NCBI GenBank assembly: GCA_016235455.1
Contig: JACRKZ010000082.1
Span: forward strand, 1-64,000
Length of the DNA stretch: 64,000 nucleotides
Origin: Armatimonadota bacterium
GTDB taxonomy: Bacteria > Armatimonadota > UBA10988
Direction: 5' to 3'
In this document: positions 1 through 8,552 of the stretch, in pieces
How positions within the stretch are numbered: the first letter of the stretch is position 1
Layout of the letters: each line of letters begins with the position of its first letter
Notes under the pieces: generated by a model
Databases searched by the model: none
Told to the model about the DNA's origin: nothing
Seen by the model: the letters and a program-made list of their open reading frames with translations, nothing else
Program-made: the position numbers and the translations under genes

Positions 1-2
1 CC

Positions 3-2807
3 TCACTTCGCGCCGACGGTCAGCGTGACCAGTTGGTACGGTCGCAGGTCCAGGCTGACCTGGCCGCCAGCCGCGGGCAATTCCTTGCCCCCGACGGCGA
101 CCTTCACCGCACCGCCCGGCACCTTGACCTTCACGCCCTTGGCCTCGGTCATGGCCGTATTGACCACCGCCAGCCAGGTGCCGTGGGTCGGCGTGTCGAT
201 CTGGCGCACCACGACCTTGGCGTCCGACGCCGCACCTTCCAGCCGGCGGCTGGGCAGGGCTGGCAGCGCCAGGAAGTTGGCGTTGAAATCGCGCACATAC
301 TGCCCGAACCCGCGGCCATAGTTGCCGCCGGTCAGGTAAGCGAACTGCGTCGGGTCGCCATTGGCCAGCGCGATTGCCTCGGCCATCATGCAGTACGGCC
401 CGGCCCGTTCATAGTCGCAGACGAAGTAGCCCAGGCGGTCCTGGTCAGCCTTGTCGAACATCATGTTCTCGTTGAGCGGATAGTGCCGCACGAGCGTCAG
501 GCCCGCGGGCGTCCTGAACAGATTCAGGGTGGCCGGGTCCGAGACCGTGTAGAGCCGGTTGAAGGCGTGCGCCAGCATCAGCCCTTCAGCCTTCTGATAG
601 TTGACCGGGTCGTCGGCGGGATGGGCGTGGTGCACCTCCCAGTTGCCCCAGTTCTTGCCCGGCGCCAGCAGGCCCTTCATGAACAGCCCCTGCTCGACCA
701 CCTGGCTCGGCGTGATGGTCGGCACCTGCTTGTCGCGCTGGAACTGCGCCTTTTGGGCGAGCACCTCGGCCCAGGCGGTCGGCGCGTCGGTCACCAGCCG
801 CGGCTCCCAGTCGGCGAACTCCACACCGGGCTCGCCGGGGCAGCCGGTGTACAGCACGAAGGCATTGGCCAGGCCCTTGGCGCGCAGATAGTCACGCACG
901 CCGGCGAAGAAGTCGCGACGCTTCTGCTCCCACCACGCGATGTACTTGGCATACAAGGCCTTGTCGGCCTTGAGCTGCTCACGCGTCACGGCCGTGCCGC
1001 CGTTGGCCTCCTTGGCGAAGCGCTCACGCGTAGCGTCGCCGAAGCCCACGGGCAGCTGCGACCGCGTGCGGATCCACACGCCGGGGAAGCTCGCCTTGTC
1101 AGCCAGACTGACCACGGTGCAGTCGAGCATCTTCTGGAAATCGGCCAGCGTGTCGGGGTCGGTCACGTCGGCATTGGAGGACTCGATCCAGTTGATGTGG
1201 GTGTAAGCGTCGTCGCGGGTCAGCGGCTTGCAGCGCTTCTGATAGCCAAGGCCCTTGTCGCCCTTGCTGCCGGCATACTCGTAGTAAGGCACGACGTCGT
1301 AGCCGTACTTGCCCATCATCGCCACGATCTTGCCCCACAGGTCCTTGGTCCGACCGTCGTGATGCACCCAGGCATTGCCGCCATACGGGGTCGAGTCCCA
1401 GTGCTGGCAGGCGCCGAACTCAAGCAGGTCCTTGGTGTAGGTGTTGATGCCCAGATGGCGCATCAGGTCAGCCTTGTTGCGGTACCAGTCGAGCTCGTTG
1501 AGCACACCGCGGGTCTCGGGCGTCTTGCCCTGGATCACGCCGTCGGCCATCTCCTCGCGCCAGAAGATGCGCCGGTGGGGCAGGTCGCGGGGTGGCAGGG
1601 CCAGCGGCTGGGCCAACTGGTCCTCGTCGATGACCTCGTACAGCGCGATGCGCGCCACGGCCGGGCCGCGACTCAGCGGGTCGTTCTCGGCCGACATGGT
1701 GGCGATGGTCACGTCGAACCCGTCCTCGGGCGTCAGCTTGCGCACGGGGTCGCCGCGCAGCAGGCCCTTTTCGGGGAACCGGTCGTGCAGCCGGAACAGG
1801 TTGGTCCACTGCTGCCAGCGGCCCGAGAGCGGCAAGTTCAGGGACTCGACGTTGCTGTTGACGTACTTGGCGCGCAGGGCGTCACCGGTGCAGAGGCCGG
1901 TGTAGAAGCCCAGCGACGACTCGCAGCCGGTGTTCAGCACCGCCGTCGAGCGCGGCGCGTCCTCGGGGTAGTCGATGACCAGCACATAGGCCGCGCCGGG
2001 CCGCAGCAGCTTCATCCGACCAAGCCGATAGGAGACGTAGCTGCCCTCGCCCGGCTTGGGCGCGACCACGCGACACCTGCGGCCGAGGATCTCGGCCACG
2101 CTGCTGGCGCCTTGCGGCGCTTCGCTCAGCTGATGGTCAGCGCCGGCGGCGGCGCAGTCCACTTCATCCACCAGCGACAGCCTGCCGTAGGGCGCGAGCG
2201 TGATGACCGGTCGCTTCAGCGCCTCGTCCTTGGCCTTGGCCAGGGCGGCCTGGCGCTCGGCTTCGCGAGCCTTGTCGGCCGCAAGACGATCCTGCAGCAC
2301 CTTCCAGCCGGCCGGCGAGTAGGCATCCAGAGCGATCTCGGCGAAGATGGCCGACGGCTGCCGGAGCTCCAGGCGCAGGTAGCGCGAGGGCCGTTCGAGG
2401 GTGACCGACTTCCAGCTCATGTAGGTGTTGGTGTTGACCGTGGCCACGTCCTGCCAGGCCTCGGGCGAGCCGGTCTGGATGAGCACATCGCCGTTGTTGT
2501 AGGTATCGAACAGCCACAAGGTGGCCAACGGCAGCTCACGGCCGAGGTCGACCACGCAGGCGAACGGGAACTTGCCGTTGTGCTGCCCGCCGACCTGCCA
2601 GGCGGTCGTCGGCTTGCCCGACGGCGGGTCGCCCAGGTCCATCTGCTCGTCGACCAACGGCGCAAAGTCGGCCAGCGGCGAACTGGACGTGAGCATGGCC
2701 GCGTTCAACGGCACTCGGTACTGGCCTGGGGGCGTCGCCCACAGAGCCGACACGGCAGACAGTGCGCACAGGGCCCCCAGGCGCACGCCATGGCGTAGGA
2801 TCCTCAC
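3..2807 (-). CDS. Secreted TIM-barrel glycosidase-like protein with discoidin-type N-terminal domain
   Basis: Predicted exported protein of 934 residues, probably acting on glycans outside the cytoplasm. I chose the GTG at 2807 because GAGGAGG lies 8 bases upstream and the start then leads straight into a short basic stretch and a hydrophobic core (LGALCALSAVSALWA), a normal Sec signal. An upstream GTG at 2849 would add 14 mostly charged residues. Residues ~55-150 resemble an F5/8 type C (discoidin) sandwich (VVDLGRELPLATLWLFD). The region ~420-800 has the alternating helix/strand pattern of a TIM barrel (for example GYDVVPYYEYAGS), and a short beta domain ends the protein. I cannot assign a GH family or catalytic residues, so enzymatic activity is inferred from architecture and from the glycosidase-rich surroundings. 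Confidence 0.6.
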   Translation of the reverse strand: MRILRHGVRLGALCALSAVSALWATPPGQYRVPLNAAMLTSSSPLADFAPLVDEQMDLGDPPSGKPTTAWQVGGQHNGKFPFACVVDLGRELPLATLWLFDTYNNGDVLIQTGSPEAWQDVATVNTNTYMSWKSVTLERPSRYLRLELRQPSAIFAEIALDAYSPAGWKVLQDRLAADKAREAERQAALAKAKDEALKRPVITLAPYGRLSLVDEVDCAAAGADHQLSEAPQGASSVAEILGRRCRVVAPKPGEGSYVSYRLGRMKLLRPGAAYVLVIDYPEDAPRSTAVLNTGCESSLGFYTGLCTGDALRAKYVNSNVESLNLPLSGRWQQWTNLFRLHDRFPEKGLLRGDPVRKLTPEDGFDVTIATMSAENDPLSRGPAVARIALYEVIDEDQLAQPLALPPRDLPHRRIFWREEMADGVIQGKTPETRGVLNELDWYRNKADLMRHLGINTYTKDLLEFGACQHWDSTPYGGNAWVHHDGRTKDLWGKIVAMMGKYGYDVVPYYEYAGSKGDKGLGYQKRCKPLTRDDAYTHINWIESSNADVTDPDTLADFQKMLDCTVVSLADKASFPGVWIRTRSQLPVGFGDATRERFAKEANGGTAVTREQLKADKALYAKYIAWWEQKRRDFFAGVRDYLRAKGLANAFVLYTGCPGEPGVEFADWEPRLVTDAPTAWAEVLAQKAQFQRDKQVPTITPSQVVEQGLFMKGLLAPGKNWGNWEVHHAHPADDPVNYQKAEGLMLAHAFNRLYTVSDPATLNLFRTPAGLTLVRHYPLNENMMFDKADQDRLGYFVCDYERAGPYCMMAEAIALANGDPTQFAYLTGGNYGRGFGQYVRDFNANFLALPALPSRRLEGAASDAKVVVRQIDTPTHGTWLAVVNTAMTEAKGVKVKVPGGAVKVAVGGKELPAAGGQVSLDLRPYQLVTLTVGAK

Positions 2808-2868
2808 AGCGTCTTCCTCCTCGCGGTGAACCTTGGTGGGGACTTCCACATCGGGAGGTTGGTTCCTC

Positions 2869-2948
2869 GAAACGGTGTCAGAGAAACGGTGTCAGGGACC
2901 TTTTCGCTTGCGAAAAGGTCCCTGACACCGTTTCTCTGACACCGTTTC
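2869..2948. repeat. 80-base perfect palindrome, REP-like element copy 1
   Basis: Two 38-base arms (2869-2906 and 2911-2948) are exact reverse complements around the 4-base loop CTTG. Each arm contains the unit AAACGGTGTCAG twice, so the element is a nested duplication. The core AAACGGTGTCAGGGACC (2884-2900) recurs in the element at 11182-11250. It lies between divergent genes and has no T-run, so it is not an ordinary terminator. Cores of this type are, as far as I recall, dispersed in several phyla and mobilised in trans by REP-associated tyrosine transposases; no transposase is in this window. Confidence 0.85.
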
Positions 2949-2954
2949 TGGTCC

Positions 2955-2983
2955 TTGCCATCGCACTTCGAATGTGGCAGAAT
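2955..2983 (+). promoter_or_regulatory. Candidate sigma70-type promoter for purA
   Basis: TTGCCA (2955-2960) and CAGAAT (2978-2983) are separated by 17 bases. The -35 is identical to that of the strong yceD promoter at 62652. The predicted transcript would start near 2990 and carry a leader of about 170 bases. Confidence 0.5.
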
Positions 2984-3161
2984 TCACGGCGTAGTCTTCG
3001 GACCGCACGAGCCTCCCCCAAGGCGGGCGACAGCCTGCTCCAGTGGGTGCGGATCACCGACCTCAGAGTGTCACAACCGGTCGGCAAAAGGCAAGCTCGG
3101 CGCTGGTAGCGTCGCTGTCTATGTCGACCAGCCAAGGTTTGTGACCAGAGAGAGTGGTGAG

Positions 3162-4454
3162 ATGGACCCGCGTCTAGAGCCCTTCGCTGCCCGTACGGGC
3201 AACCGCAGCCACACCGTCGTCGTGGGCCTGCAGTTTGGCGACGAAGGCAAGGGCCAGATCGTCGACCTGATGGCCGCCCGGCACGACGTCGTTGTACGTT
3301 TCAACGGCGGCGCCAACGCCGGCCACACCGTACGCCTGCCCGACGGAGCCGGCGGCGAGACCCGCATTGCCACGCACCTGCTGCCCTCGGGCGTGCTCAC
3401 CCCCGACCGGCTCAACGTGGTGGCGCATGGCGTGGTGGTCGACCCCGAGCAACTGCTTTCCGAGATCGACGCGCTGGCCGAGCACGGCATCGAGCTGGGC
3501 GCCAGCCTGTGCGTCTCCGAGCGCGCCATGCTCGTGGCGCCGTGGCACAAGCGCGCCGACGCGCTGCTGGAGAAGGCTATCGTCGCCGCCGGCGGGCTGT
3601 CGCTGGGCACCACTGGCCGGGGCATCGGCCCGGCCTACGCCGACCGCGCCTACCGCGTTTCCGCGCTGCGCCTGGGCGACCTGGTGGCACCCGACCTGGA
3701 GAGTCACCTGCGCTCGGTGCTCGACCTGCACAACACCATCCTGGCGGCCCTGGCGGCGCGCGTGGGCGAGCCGTTCGAGCCGTTCGACGCGGCGGAGTGG
3801 GCGCCCCGGCTGGCCCACTGGGGCGAGCGTCTGCGCCCCCATCTGACCGACACCGTGGCGCTGCTGCACGAGGCCGACGCCAAGGGCCTGCGCATCTTGT
3901 TCGAGGGCGCCAACGCCGCGCTGCTGGATGTGGATCTGGGCACCTGGCCGTTCGTCACCTCGAGCCACACCACCGCCCTGGGCGTGCCCAGCGGCGCGGG
4001 CGTGCCCTGCGCCTGGGTCAACCGCGTCATCGGCGTGGCCAAGGCCTACACCTCGCGCGTGGGCGAAGGCCCGTTCGAGACCGAACTGTCCGGCGAACTG
4101 GCCGACAACCTGCGCCAGCGCGGCGGCGAGTTCGGCACGACCACGGGTCGGCCACGGCGCATCGGCTGGCTGGACCTGGTCAGTGTCGGCACCATGGCGC
4201 GCACGGTGGGCGTCACGGAGCTGGCCATCACCGGTCTCGGGCCGCTCGCCGGGCTGCCCCAGGTCTGCTGCCGCGTGCCAGGGCAGGCCGAGCTGGCGGA
4301 GTTCGCGGGCTGGCCCGACGGGCTCGACGCGTTCGCGGCCTATGACGAACTGCCGGCCCCGTTGCAGGCCTATCTGGCGACCATCGAGCAGCACGCGGCG
4401 CCGGTGCGCTGGATCTGTCTGGGCCGGCGGCGCGATCAGGTCTTGCGGCGCTGA
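3162..4454 (+). CDS. purA: Adenylosuccinate synthetase
   Basis: Cytoplasmic enzyme that joins IMP and aspartate using GTP, the first committed step from IMP to AMP. The 430-residue length matches the family. The P-loop-like GDEGKG (residues 26-31) supplies the catalytic Asp27, NAGHTV supplies the catalytic His55, and TTGRGIGPAY and TTTGRPRR are the expected IMP/GTP contact segments. The ATG at 3162 leaves a ~17-residue extension before the conserved core; AGAGAG lies 8 bases upstream, and an in-frame GTG at 3141 is an alternative start. The gene stands alone behind a long leader. Its last 19 bases overlap the convergent MFS gene. Confidence 0.97.
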   Translation: MDPRLEPFAARTGNRSHTVVVGLQFGDEGKGQIVDLMAARHDVVVRFNGGANAGHTVRLPDGAGGETRIATHLLPSGVLTPDRLNVVAHGVVVDPEQLLSEIDALAEHGIELGASLCVSERAMLVAPWHKRADALLEKAIVAAGGLSLGTTGRGIGPAYADRAYRVSALRLGDLVAPDLESHLRSVLDLHNTILAALAARVGEPFEPFDAAEWAPRLAHWGERLRPHLTDTVALLHEADAKGLRILFEGANAALLDVDLGTWPFVTSSHTTALGVPSGAGVPCAWVNRVIGVAKAYTSRVGEGPFETELSGELADNLRQRGGEFGTTTGRPRRIGWLDLVSVGTMARTVGVTELAITGLGPLAGLPQVCCRVPGQAELAEFAGWPDGLDAFAAYDELPAPLQAYLATIEQHAAPVRWICLGRRRDQVLRR

Positions 4455-5815
4455 CGGAGTTGCTGGGGCCGCGGCTCGCCCAGACCGAACGTGGAAATCC
4501 ACACCGCCAGGCTGAAGACCAGCCCGAAGGTGAAGATGACGATGTAGTCGAAGCGGCCCGCGGCCCAGCCGATGAGCAGCGGCGCGAAGATGAGCATGGG
4601 GGCGGCCGCGGTGGCCACGGTGCCCACGTAGAGCGGCACCTGATCGTCGGGTGCCAGGTCGTAGAGGTAGTTGAGCTGCCCGTTCATCATCCCCACGAGC
4701 CCGACCTCGCCGATGGCGTTGCTGGCCACCAGCCAGGTCAGCAGCGTGCCTTGGGTCACCTGGCCGACCAGCAACGGCGTGACGGCCAGCGACGCGGCGG
4801 CCAGCAGCAGGAACAGCGATGAGTACCGCAGCACCAGGCTGTTGCCGCGCTTGTCGCCCAGCGAGCCCCAGAACAGGTTGCTCACCGAACTGGCCACGAC
4901 GCTGGTGCTGACGATGGTGCCCACCACGCTCGGCGGGAAGTGCAGCCGGCCCAGCGCATAGGGGATGATGAACGCCGCCGGCACCCAACCCAGCGGGCTG
5001 AGGTTGCGGTAGATGCAGAACCGTCGGACGTTCACGTCCGAGCGCAGCACGACCAGTGCCGAGCGCAGGTAGTCGGCCAGCGGCTGGGTCTGCTCGGGCA
5101 CGCTCTCGAGCGGCGGCTCGTCGACGCGCATGAAGCAGAACTGCGCCGCCACCAGGAAGGCGAAGGCCGTACCGAACAGAAGCAGATAGTTGTTGGGGAA
5201 CGGCAGCCCGAGCCGGGGGTCGAGGCAGCGGCTGATGAGCCCGCCCACGAAGAAGGCCAGCACGCCGCCGAGCGCCACGCGCAGCCCGAACATGCGCCCG
5301 CGCCGGTGCGGCACGATGGTACGCGCCACCACATCGCCAAACGCCGGCCCGCCCATGGCATCGCCCAAGCCGAACAGCCCGCACATGGCCACGAAGAACA
5401 GGGCGAGCACCATGGGATAGCGCGGCAGCATGACCACGGCGAACAGCAGTGCGAACTGCGACACCCACTTGATGCGGGCGCCCCGCGCGTAGAACGGCAT
5501 GCGCCGTGGCTCGGTCTCCATGCGGTGCGAGAAGAAGAGCATCGGCAGGCAGCTGAACACCGTGGGTGCCGCCAGGGCCAGGCCGACCATCCACTCGCGG
5601 TGCGTCAACTCGGTGAGGAACGCGGCCACGACGCGCTTGGGGCTGAACACCTCGAAATACAGCCGGACCAGGACGCCGTTGGCCACGATCAGCCAGAAGT
5701 CACGATATTCGGCTGAAAAGGCTCGGCGCAGCCGCATGGCGGTCGTGCGCGGAGCGACCAACTCCGACAACGGTATGTGGGCCCCTCGTCCCTTGGTCTG
5801 ACACTCTACGCCCAT
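4436..5815 (-). CDS. MFS transporter, paralogue A
   Basis: Inner-membrane transporter of 459 residues with about 12 hydrophobic helices (for example YPMVLALFFVAMCGLFGLG and YIVIFTFGLVFSLAVWI). Cytoplasmic basic loops follow the major facilitator pattern (SHRMETEPRRMPF, GDKRGNSLVLRY). The ATG at 5815 was chosen because translation upstream runs through the body of the next gene in another frame; an ATG at 5737 is possible but lacks a ribosome site. It sits 46 bases downstream of a second MFS gene of similar plan, suggesting tandem duplication and co-transcription. Substrate is unknown; sugars or oligosaccharides are a guess from the nearby glycosidases. Its 3' end overlaps purA by 19 bases on the opposite strand. 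Confidence 0.82.
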   Translation of the reverse strand: MGVECQTKGRGAHIPLSELVAPRTTAMRLRRAFSAEYRDFWLIVANGVLVRLYFEVFSPKRVVAAFLTELTHREWMVGLALAAPTVFSCLPMLFFSHRMETEPRRMPFYARGARIKWVSQFALLFAVVMLPRYPMVLALFFVAMCGLFGLGDAMGGPAFGDVVARTIVPHRRGRMFGLRVALGGVLAFFVGGLISRCLDPRLGLPFPNNYLLLFGTAFAFLVAAQFCFMRVDEPPLESVPEQTQPLADYLRSALVVLRSDVNVRRFCIYRNLSPLGWVPAAFIIPYALGRLHFPPSVVGTIVSTSVVASSVSNLFWGSLGDKRGNSLVLRYSSLFLLLAAASLAVTPLLVGQVTQGTLLTWLVASNAIGEVGLVGMMNGQLNYLYDLAPDDQVPLYVGTVATAAAPMLIFAPLLIGWAAGRFDYIVIFTFGLVFSLAVWISTFGLGEPRPQQLRQRRKT

Positions 5816-5861
5816 TGAACGTCTTCGCCAAGGCTGGATCTGGTGGCACTGGCGCCCGCGA

Positions 5862-7283
5862 TCAGGCCGCCGCGGCCGGCCGGCGGCGCGTGAACAGCTC
5901 GACCAGCACGGTACGGAACACCTCGACCGCGCCGACGCGGCCCGGCAAGGGCAGCCGCGCGAACAGGAAGACGAAGGCCGCCAGGCGAATGACGAGCGAC
6001 ACGCCGAAGACCAGATGGTAGTGCGACAGCCAGGCCGGCTGCCAGGGCAGCCGTGCCATGTTGGCCTGGAACAGCTTGGCCATGGCGCCGCCCATCGTCG
6101 TGCCGGCCACCGCCGACATGCCCACCACCACCTGGAAGGCGGCGGTATAGGCGGTGCGCCGCTCAACTGGGAACTCGCGCAACTGCATGTAGGCCAGCGC
6201 CTGGTCGATGCCCGGCACGGTCAGCCCGGCGAACGCGGTGGACAGCGGCAGCAGCCAGATGCGGTCGGCATAGCCCGGCCCGGCGCGATGCAGCAGCATC
6301 CACCAGACCGGCAGCGTGATGGCCGCCAGCGAGCCGGCGCGCAACGCCGATTTGGTGCCGTAGCGGTCGATCACCCGCCCCCACACCGGCGAACACCAGG
6401 CCGTGACGAGCTGGGGCAAGACCACGACCATGGCTGTCGTCTGCACCACGGTCAGCCCCAGCCCATGCTCGCCAATGGGCGCGAAGCAGAAGGGGAACAT
6501 GAACGCACCGGTGATGGAATAGGACACCACCGACACCGCCAGATAGGCTGACACCAGCCGGAAGCTGGGCTCCCGCCAAGGGATGATGAGGATCTCGACC
6601 AGCGACGGCCGTTTGGGCGGCGCCTTGCGGGGCGCCTCGCGCACGGGGATGAACAGGAGAATGTCGGCGGCACCACAAAGCGCCGCCACGGTGAACACCG
6701 AGGCATAAACGAAGCCGCGCCCATGGAAGCGGTCGACCAGCAGCGACACGATGACCATGGTGGTCAGCATGGACAGCAGGCCCAGCCGTGTCCGATGCCC
6801 GAAGTAGCGCCCGGCGATGGCTCGCGGCACGATGGTGGACATCCATACCCACCAGCCCACGCCGCCGAAACTGGCCGCCGCCGCCGAGACGAAGATGGAC
6901 GCCACGACCAGCCAGATAGCCTGCTCACGTCCCACGTAGCGCAGCAGCAGCGGCGTCGCCGCCAGCACCAGCCACAACAGCCGGTGCCCGGTGACAAACC
7001 ACATGAACAGCGGCTTGGAGCGCCCGCTGCGCTCGACCACATAGGAGCCCAGGAACCAGAACAGGCTGGCGGCCGGGCCGGCGGCCATGATCAGCCCGTA
7101 GCGCAGGTCGTCGACCTGGAGATACTGCTTGAGGAACGAGGCGAACGCCGGACCGGTGGTGATGGCAAAGAACGCGGCGCCAAAGACCCAGGCGACCACG
7201 ATGTAGCGCAGGGCATGGCGCACCTGCGACGGCGTATAGCCGCCTTCCCACACCCGTTCCTCAGCCGTTCCGTCCGCTGCCAT
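5862..7283 (-). CDS. MFS transporter, paralogue B
   Basis: Polytopic membrane protein of 473 residues with roughly 12 membrane helices and a central basic loop near residues 215-230 (REAPRKAPPKRPSLVEIL). The first helix follows HALRYIVVAWVFGAAFFAI, and the loop VVERSGRSKPLF is in the position of the MFS motif A loop. The ATG at 7283 has GAGACGG about 5 bases upstream and a TATGCT -10-like hexamer a little further up (7299-7304). First gene of a two-gene transporter unit, divergent from the sialidase-fold gene at 7406. The paralogous pair may form two importers or a heteromer; no substrate-specific signature is visible. Confidence 0.83.
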   Translation of the reverse strand: MAADGTAEERVWEGGYTPSQVRHALRYIVVAWVFGAAFFAITTGPAFASFLKQYLQVDDLRYGLIMAAGPAASLFWFLGSYVVERSGRSKPLFMWFVTGHRLLWLVLAATPLLLRYVGREQAIWLVVASIFVSAAAASFGGVGWWVWMSTIVPRAIAGRYFGHRTRLGLLSMLTTMVIVSLLVDRFHGRGFVYASVFTVAALCGAADILLFIPVREAPRKAPPKRPSLVEILIIPWREPSFRLVSAYLAVSVVSYSITGAFMFPFCFAPIGEHGLGLTVVQTTAMVVVLPQLVTAWCSPVWGRVIDRYGTKSALRAGSLAAITLPVWWMLLHRAGPGYADRIWLLPLSTAFAGLTVPGIDQALAYMQLREFPVERRTAYTAAFQVVVGMSAVAGTTMGGAMAKLFQANMARLPWQPAWLSHYHLVFGVSLVIRLAAFVFLFARLPLPGRVGAVEVFRTVLVELFTRRRPAAAA

Positions 7284-7405
7284 GACCGTCTCGCGCGAAG
7301 CATAGCACCGGGATCGCGATGTGGGGTGAAGTGGTTGTGACCAGCGGGACGCAGGCAGGATCCCGCGGCTCGGGCGCGAACGGCGCCTGGGTCGGAGGGA
7401 GCATC

Positions 7406-8533
7406 ATGATGAGCCGACGCCATTTCGTCCAGCTGGCCGGGCTGGCCGCCGCCGCCGCCGCGCGCGGCGCTGAGGGTCAGGCCGGATTCCGGGTCCATGA
7501 GACACGCGCCATCAGTTGGCAGCCGGCCTACTACAACGGCTGGCCGACCGTCGCGCGACGCGCCAATGGCGACCTGCTGGTGGTCTGCTCGGGCGGACGC
7601 GAGGCGCATGTCTGCCCGTTCGGCCGCGTGGAGCTGATGGTCAGCCACGACGAAGGCCACACCTGGGGCTGGCCGCGGGTGGTGCTCGATGGCGACCTCG
7701 ACGACCGCGATGCCGGCGTGCTGGAGACGGCGCGCGGCACGCTGCTGGTGACCAGCTTCACTTCGCTGGCCTATGAGCCCATCATGGCCAAGACAGACGG
7801 CTGGCCCGAGGCCCGGCGGCTGGCCTGGCAGGCCGCGCGCGACCGGCTGAGCCCCGAGGCGCGGAAGGCGCAGCTCGGCCAGTGGATGATCCGCTCGACC
7901 GATGGCGGCCTGACCTGGTCGGCGCGCTACCCCAGCCTGGTCAACAGTCCGCACGGGCCCATCGCGCTGCGCGACGGGCGGCTGCTGTATGCCGGCAAGG
8001 AGCTGTGGACCGGCACACGCAACGGCGTCTGCGAGTCGGTCGACGACGGCCTGACTTGGCGCTGGCTGGCCGAGATCCCCACGCGGCCGGGCGACGATGC
8101 GGTCGAGGGCTACCACGAGTTGCACGCGGTCGAGACCACCGATGGCCGACTTCTGGTGCAGATCCGCAATCACAGCCGGGCCAACGAAGGGGAAACGCTG
8201 CAGTGCGAATCGGCCGACGGCGGCCGGACCTGGTCCGTGCCGCGGCCGATTGGCGTGTGGGGCCTGCCGTCGCATCTGCTGCGCCTGCGCGATGGCCGGC
8301 TGCTGATGACATATGGCCATCGGCGCCCGCCGTTCGGCAACCAGGCCCGGCTCAGCGCCGACCACGGCCGCACCTGGTCCGAGCCGATGATCGTCAGCGG
8401 CGACGGGCCAGGCGGCGACCTGGGCTACCCGAGCACGGTCGAGCTGGCCGACGGACGACTGCTGTCGGTGTGGTACGAAGTGCGGCCGGGTTCGCCGCGG
8501 GCCGTGCTGCGACAGGCGATCTGGTCGCTGTGA
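7406..8533 (+). CDS. Exported sialidase-fold protein (BNR/Asp-box repeats), Tat-type signal
   Basis: Six-bladed propeller protein of 375 residues, likely an exo-glycosidase of the sialidase superfamily. The start MMSRRHFVQLAGLAAAAAARG is a Tat-like signal (twin arginine plus mild hydrophobic stretch). GGAGGGA lies 5 bases before the ATG at 7406 and 8 bases before a second ATG at 7409, so either may be used. Asp boxes (S-x-D-x-G-x-T-W) are visible: SHDEGHTW, STDGGLTW, SVDDGLTW, SADGGRTW and SADHGRTW. It is followed after 19 bases by the GH2 gene. Many proteins with this fold in environmental bacteria do not act on sialic acid, so the substrate is open. Confidence 0.82.
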   Translation: MMSRRHFVQLAGLAAAAAARGAEGQAGFRVHETRAISWQPAYYNGWPTVARRANGDLLVVCSGGREAHVCPFGRVELMVSHDEGHTWGWPRVVLDGDLDDRDAGVLETARGTLLVTSFTSLAYEPIMAKTDGWPEARRLAWQAARDRLSPEARKAQLGQWMIRSTDGGLTWSARYPSLVNSPHGPIALRDGRLLYAGKELWTGTRNGVCESVDDGLTWRWLAEIPTRPGDDAVEGYHELHAVETTDGRLLVQIRNHSRANEGETLQCESADGGRTWSVPRPIGVWGLPSHLLRLRDGRLLMTYGHRRPPFGNQARLSADHGRTWSEPMIVSGDGPGGDLGYPSTVELADGRLLSVWYEVRPGSPRAVLRQAIWSL

Positions 8534-8552
8534 CACGTCACGGGAGCAGTGC

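Larger units (their letters stand above)
2808..3161. other. Intergenic region between divergent genes, with palindrome and purA leader
   Basis: This 354-base space separates the leftward secreted protein from the rightward purA. It holds an 80-base perfect palindrome (2869-2948), directly followed by a candidate purA promoter (2955-2983), then about 170 bases of leader before purA. I found no convincing small gene or T-run terminator in it. Confidence 0.7.

Noticed and set aside
33..2798. Long open frame on the plus strand opposite the first gene
   Set aside because: Composition is dominated by His/Arg/Gly/Gln, typical of an antisense frame in GC-rich DNA. It has no domain, and the minus-strand reading gives a signal peptide and a folded protein.
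2869..2948. Palindrome as a CRISPR-like or phage attachment repeat
   Set aside because: There is a single palindromic unit with no spaced direct repeats, no cas genes and no integrase.
3174..5594. Long minus-strand frame across purA
   Set aside because: It is antisense to an unmistakable purA and continues into a non-native frame of the MFS gene.
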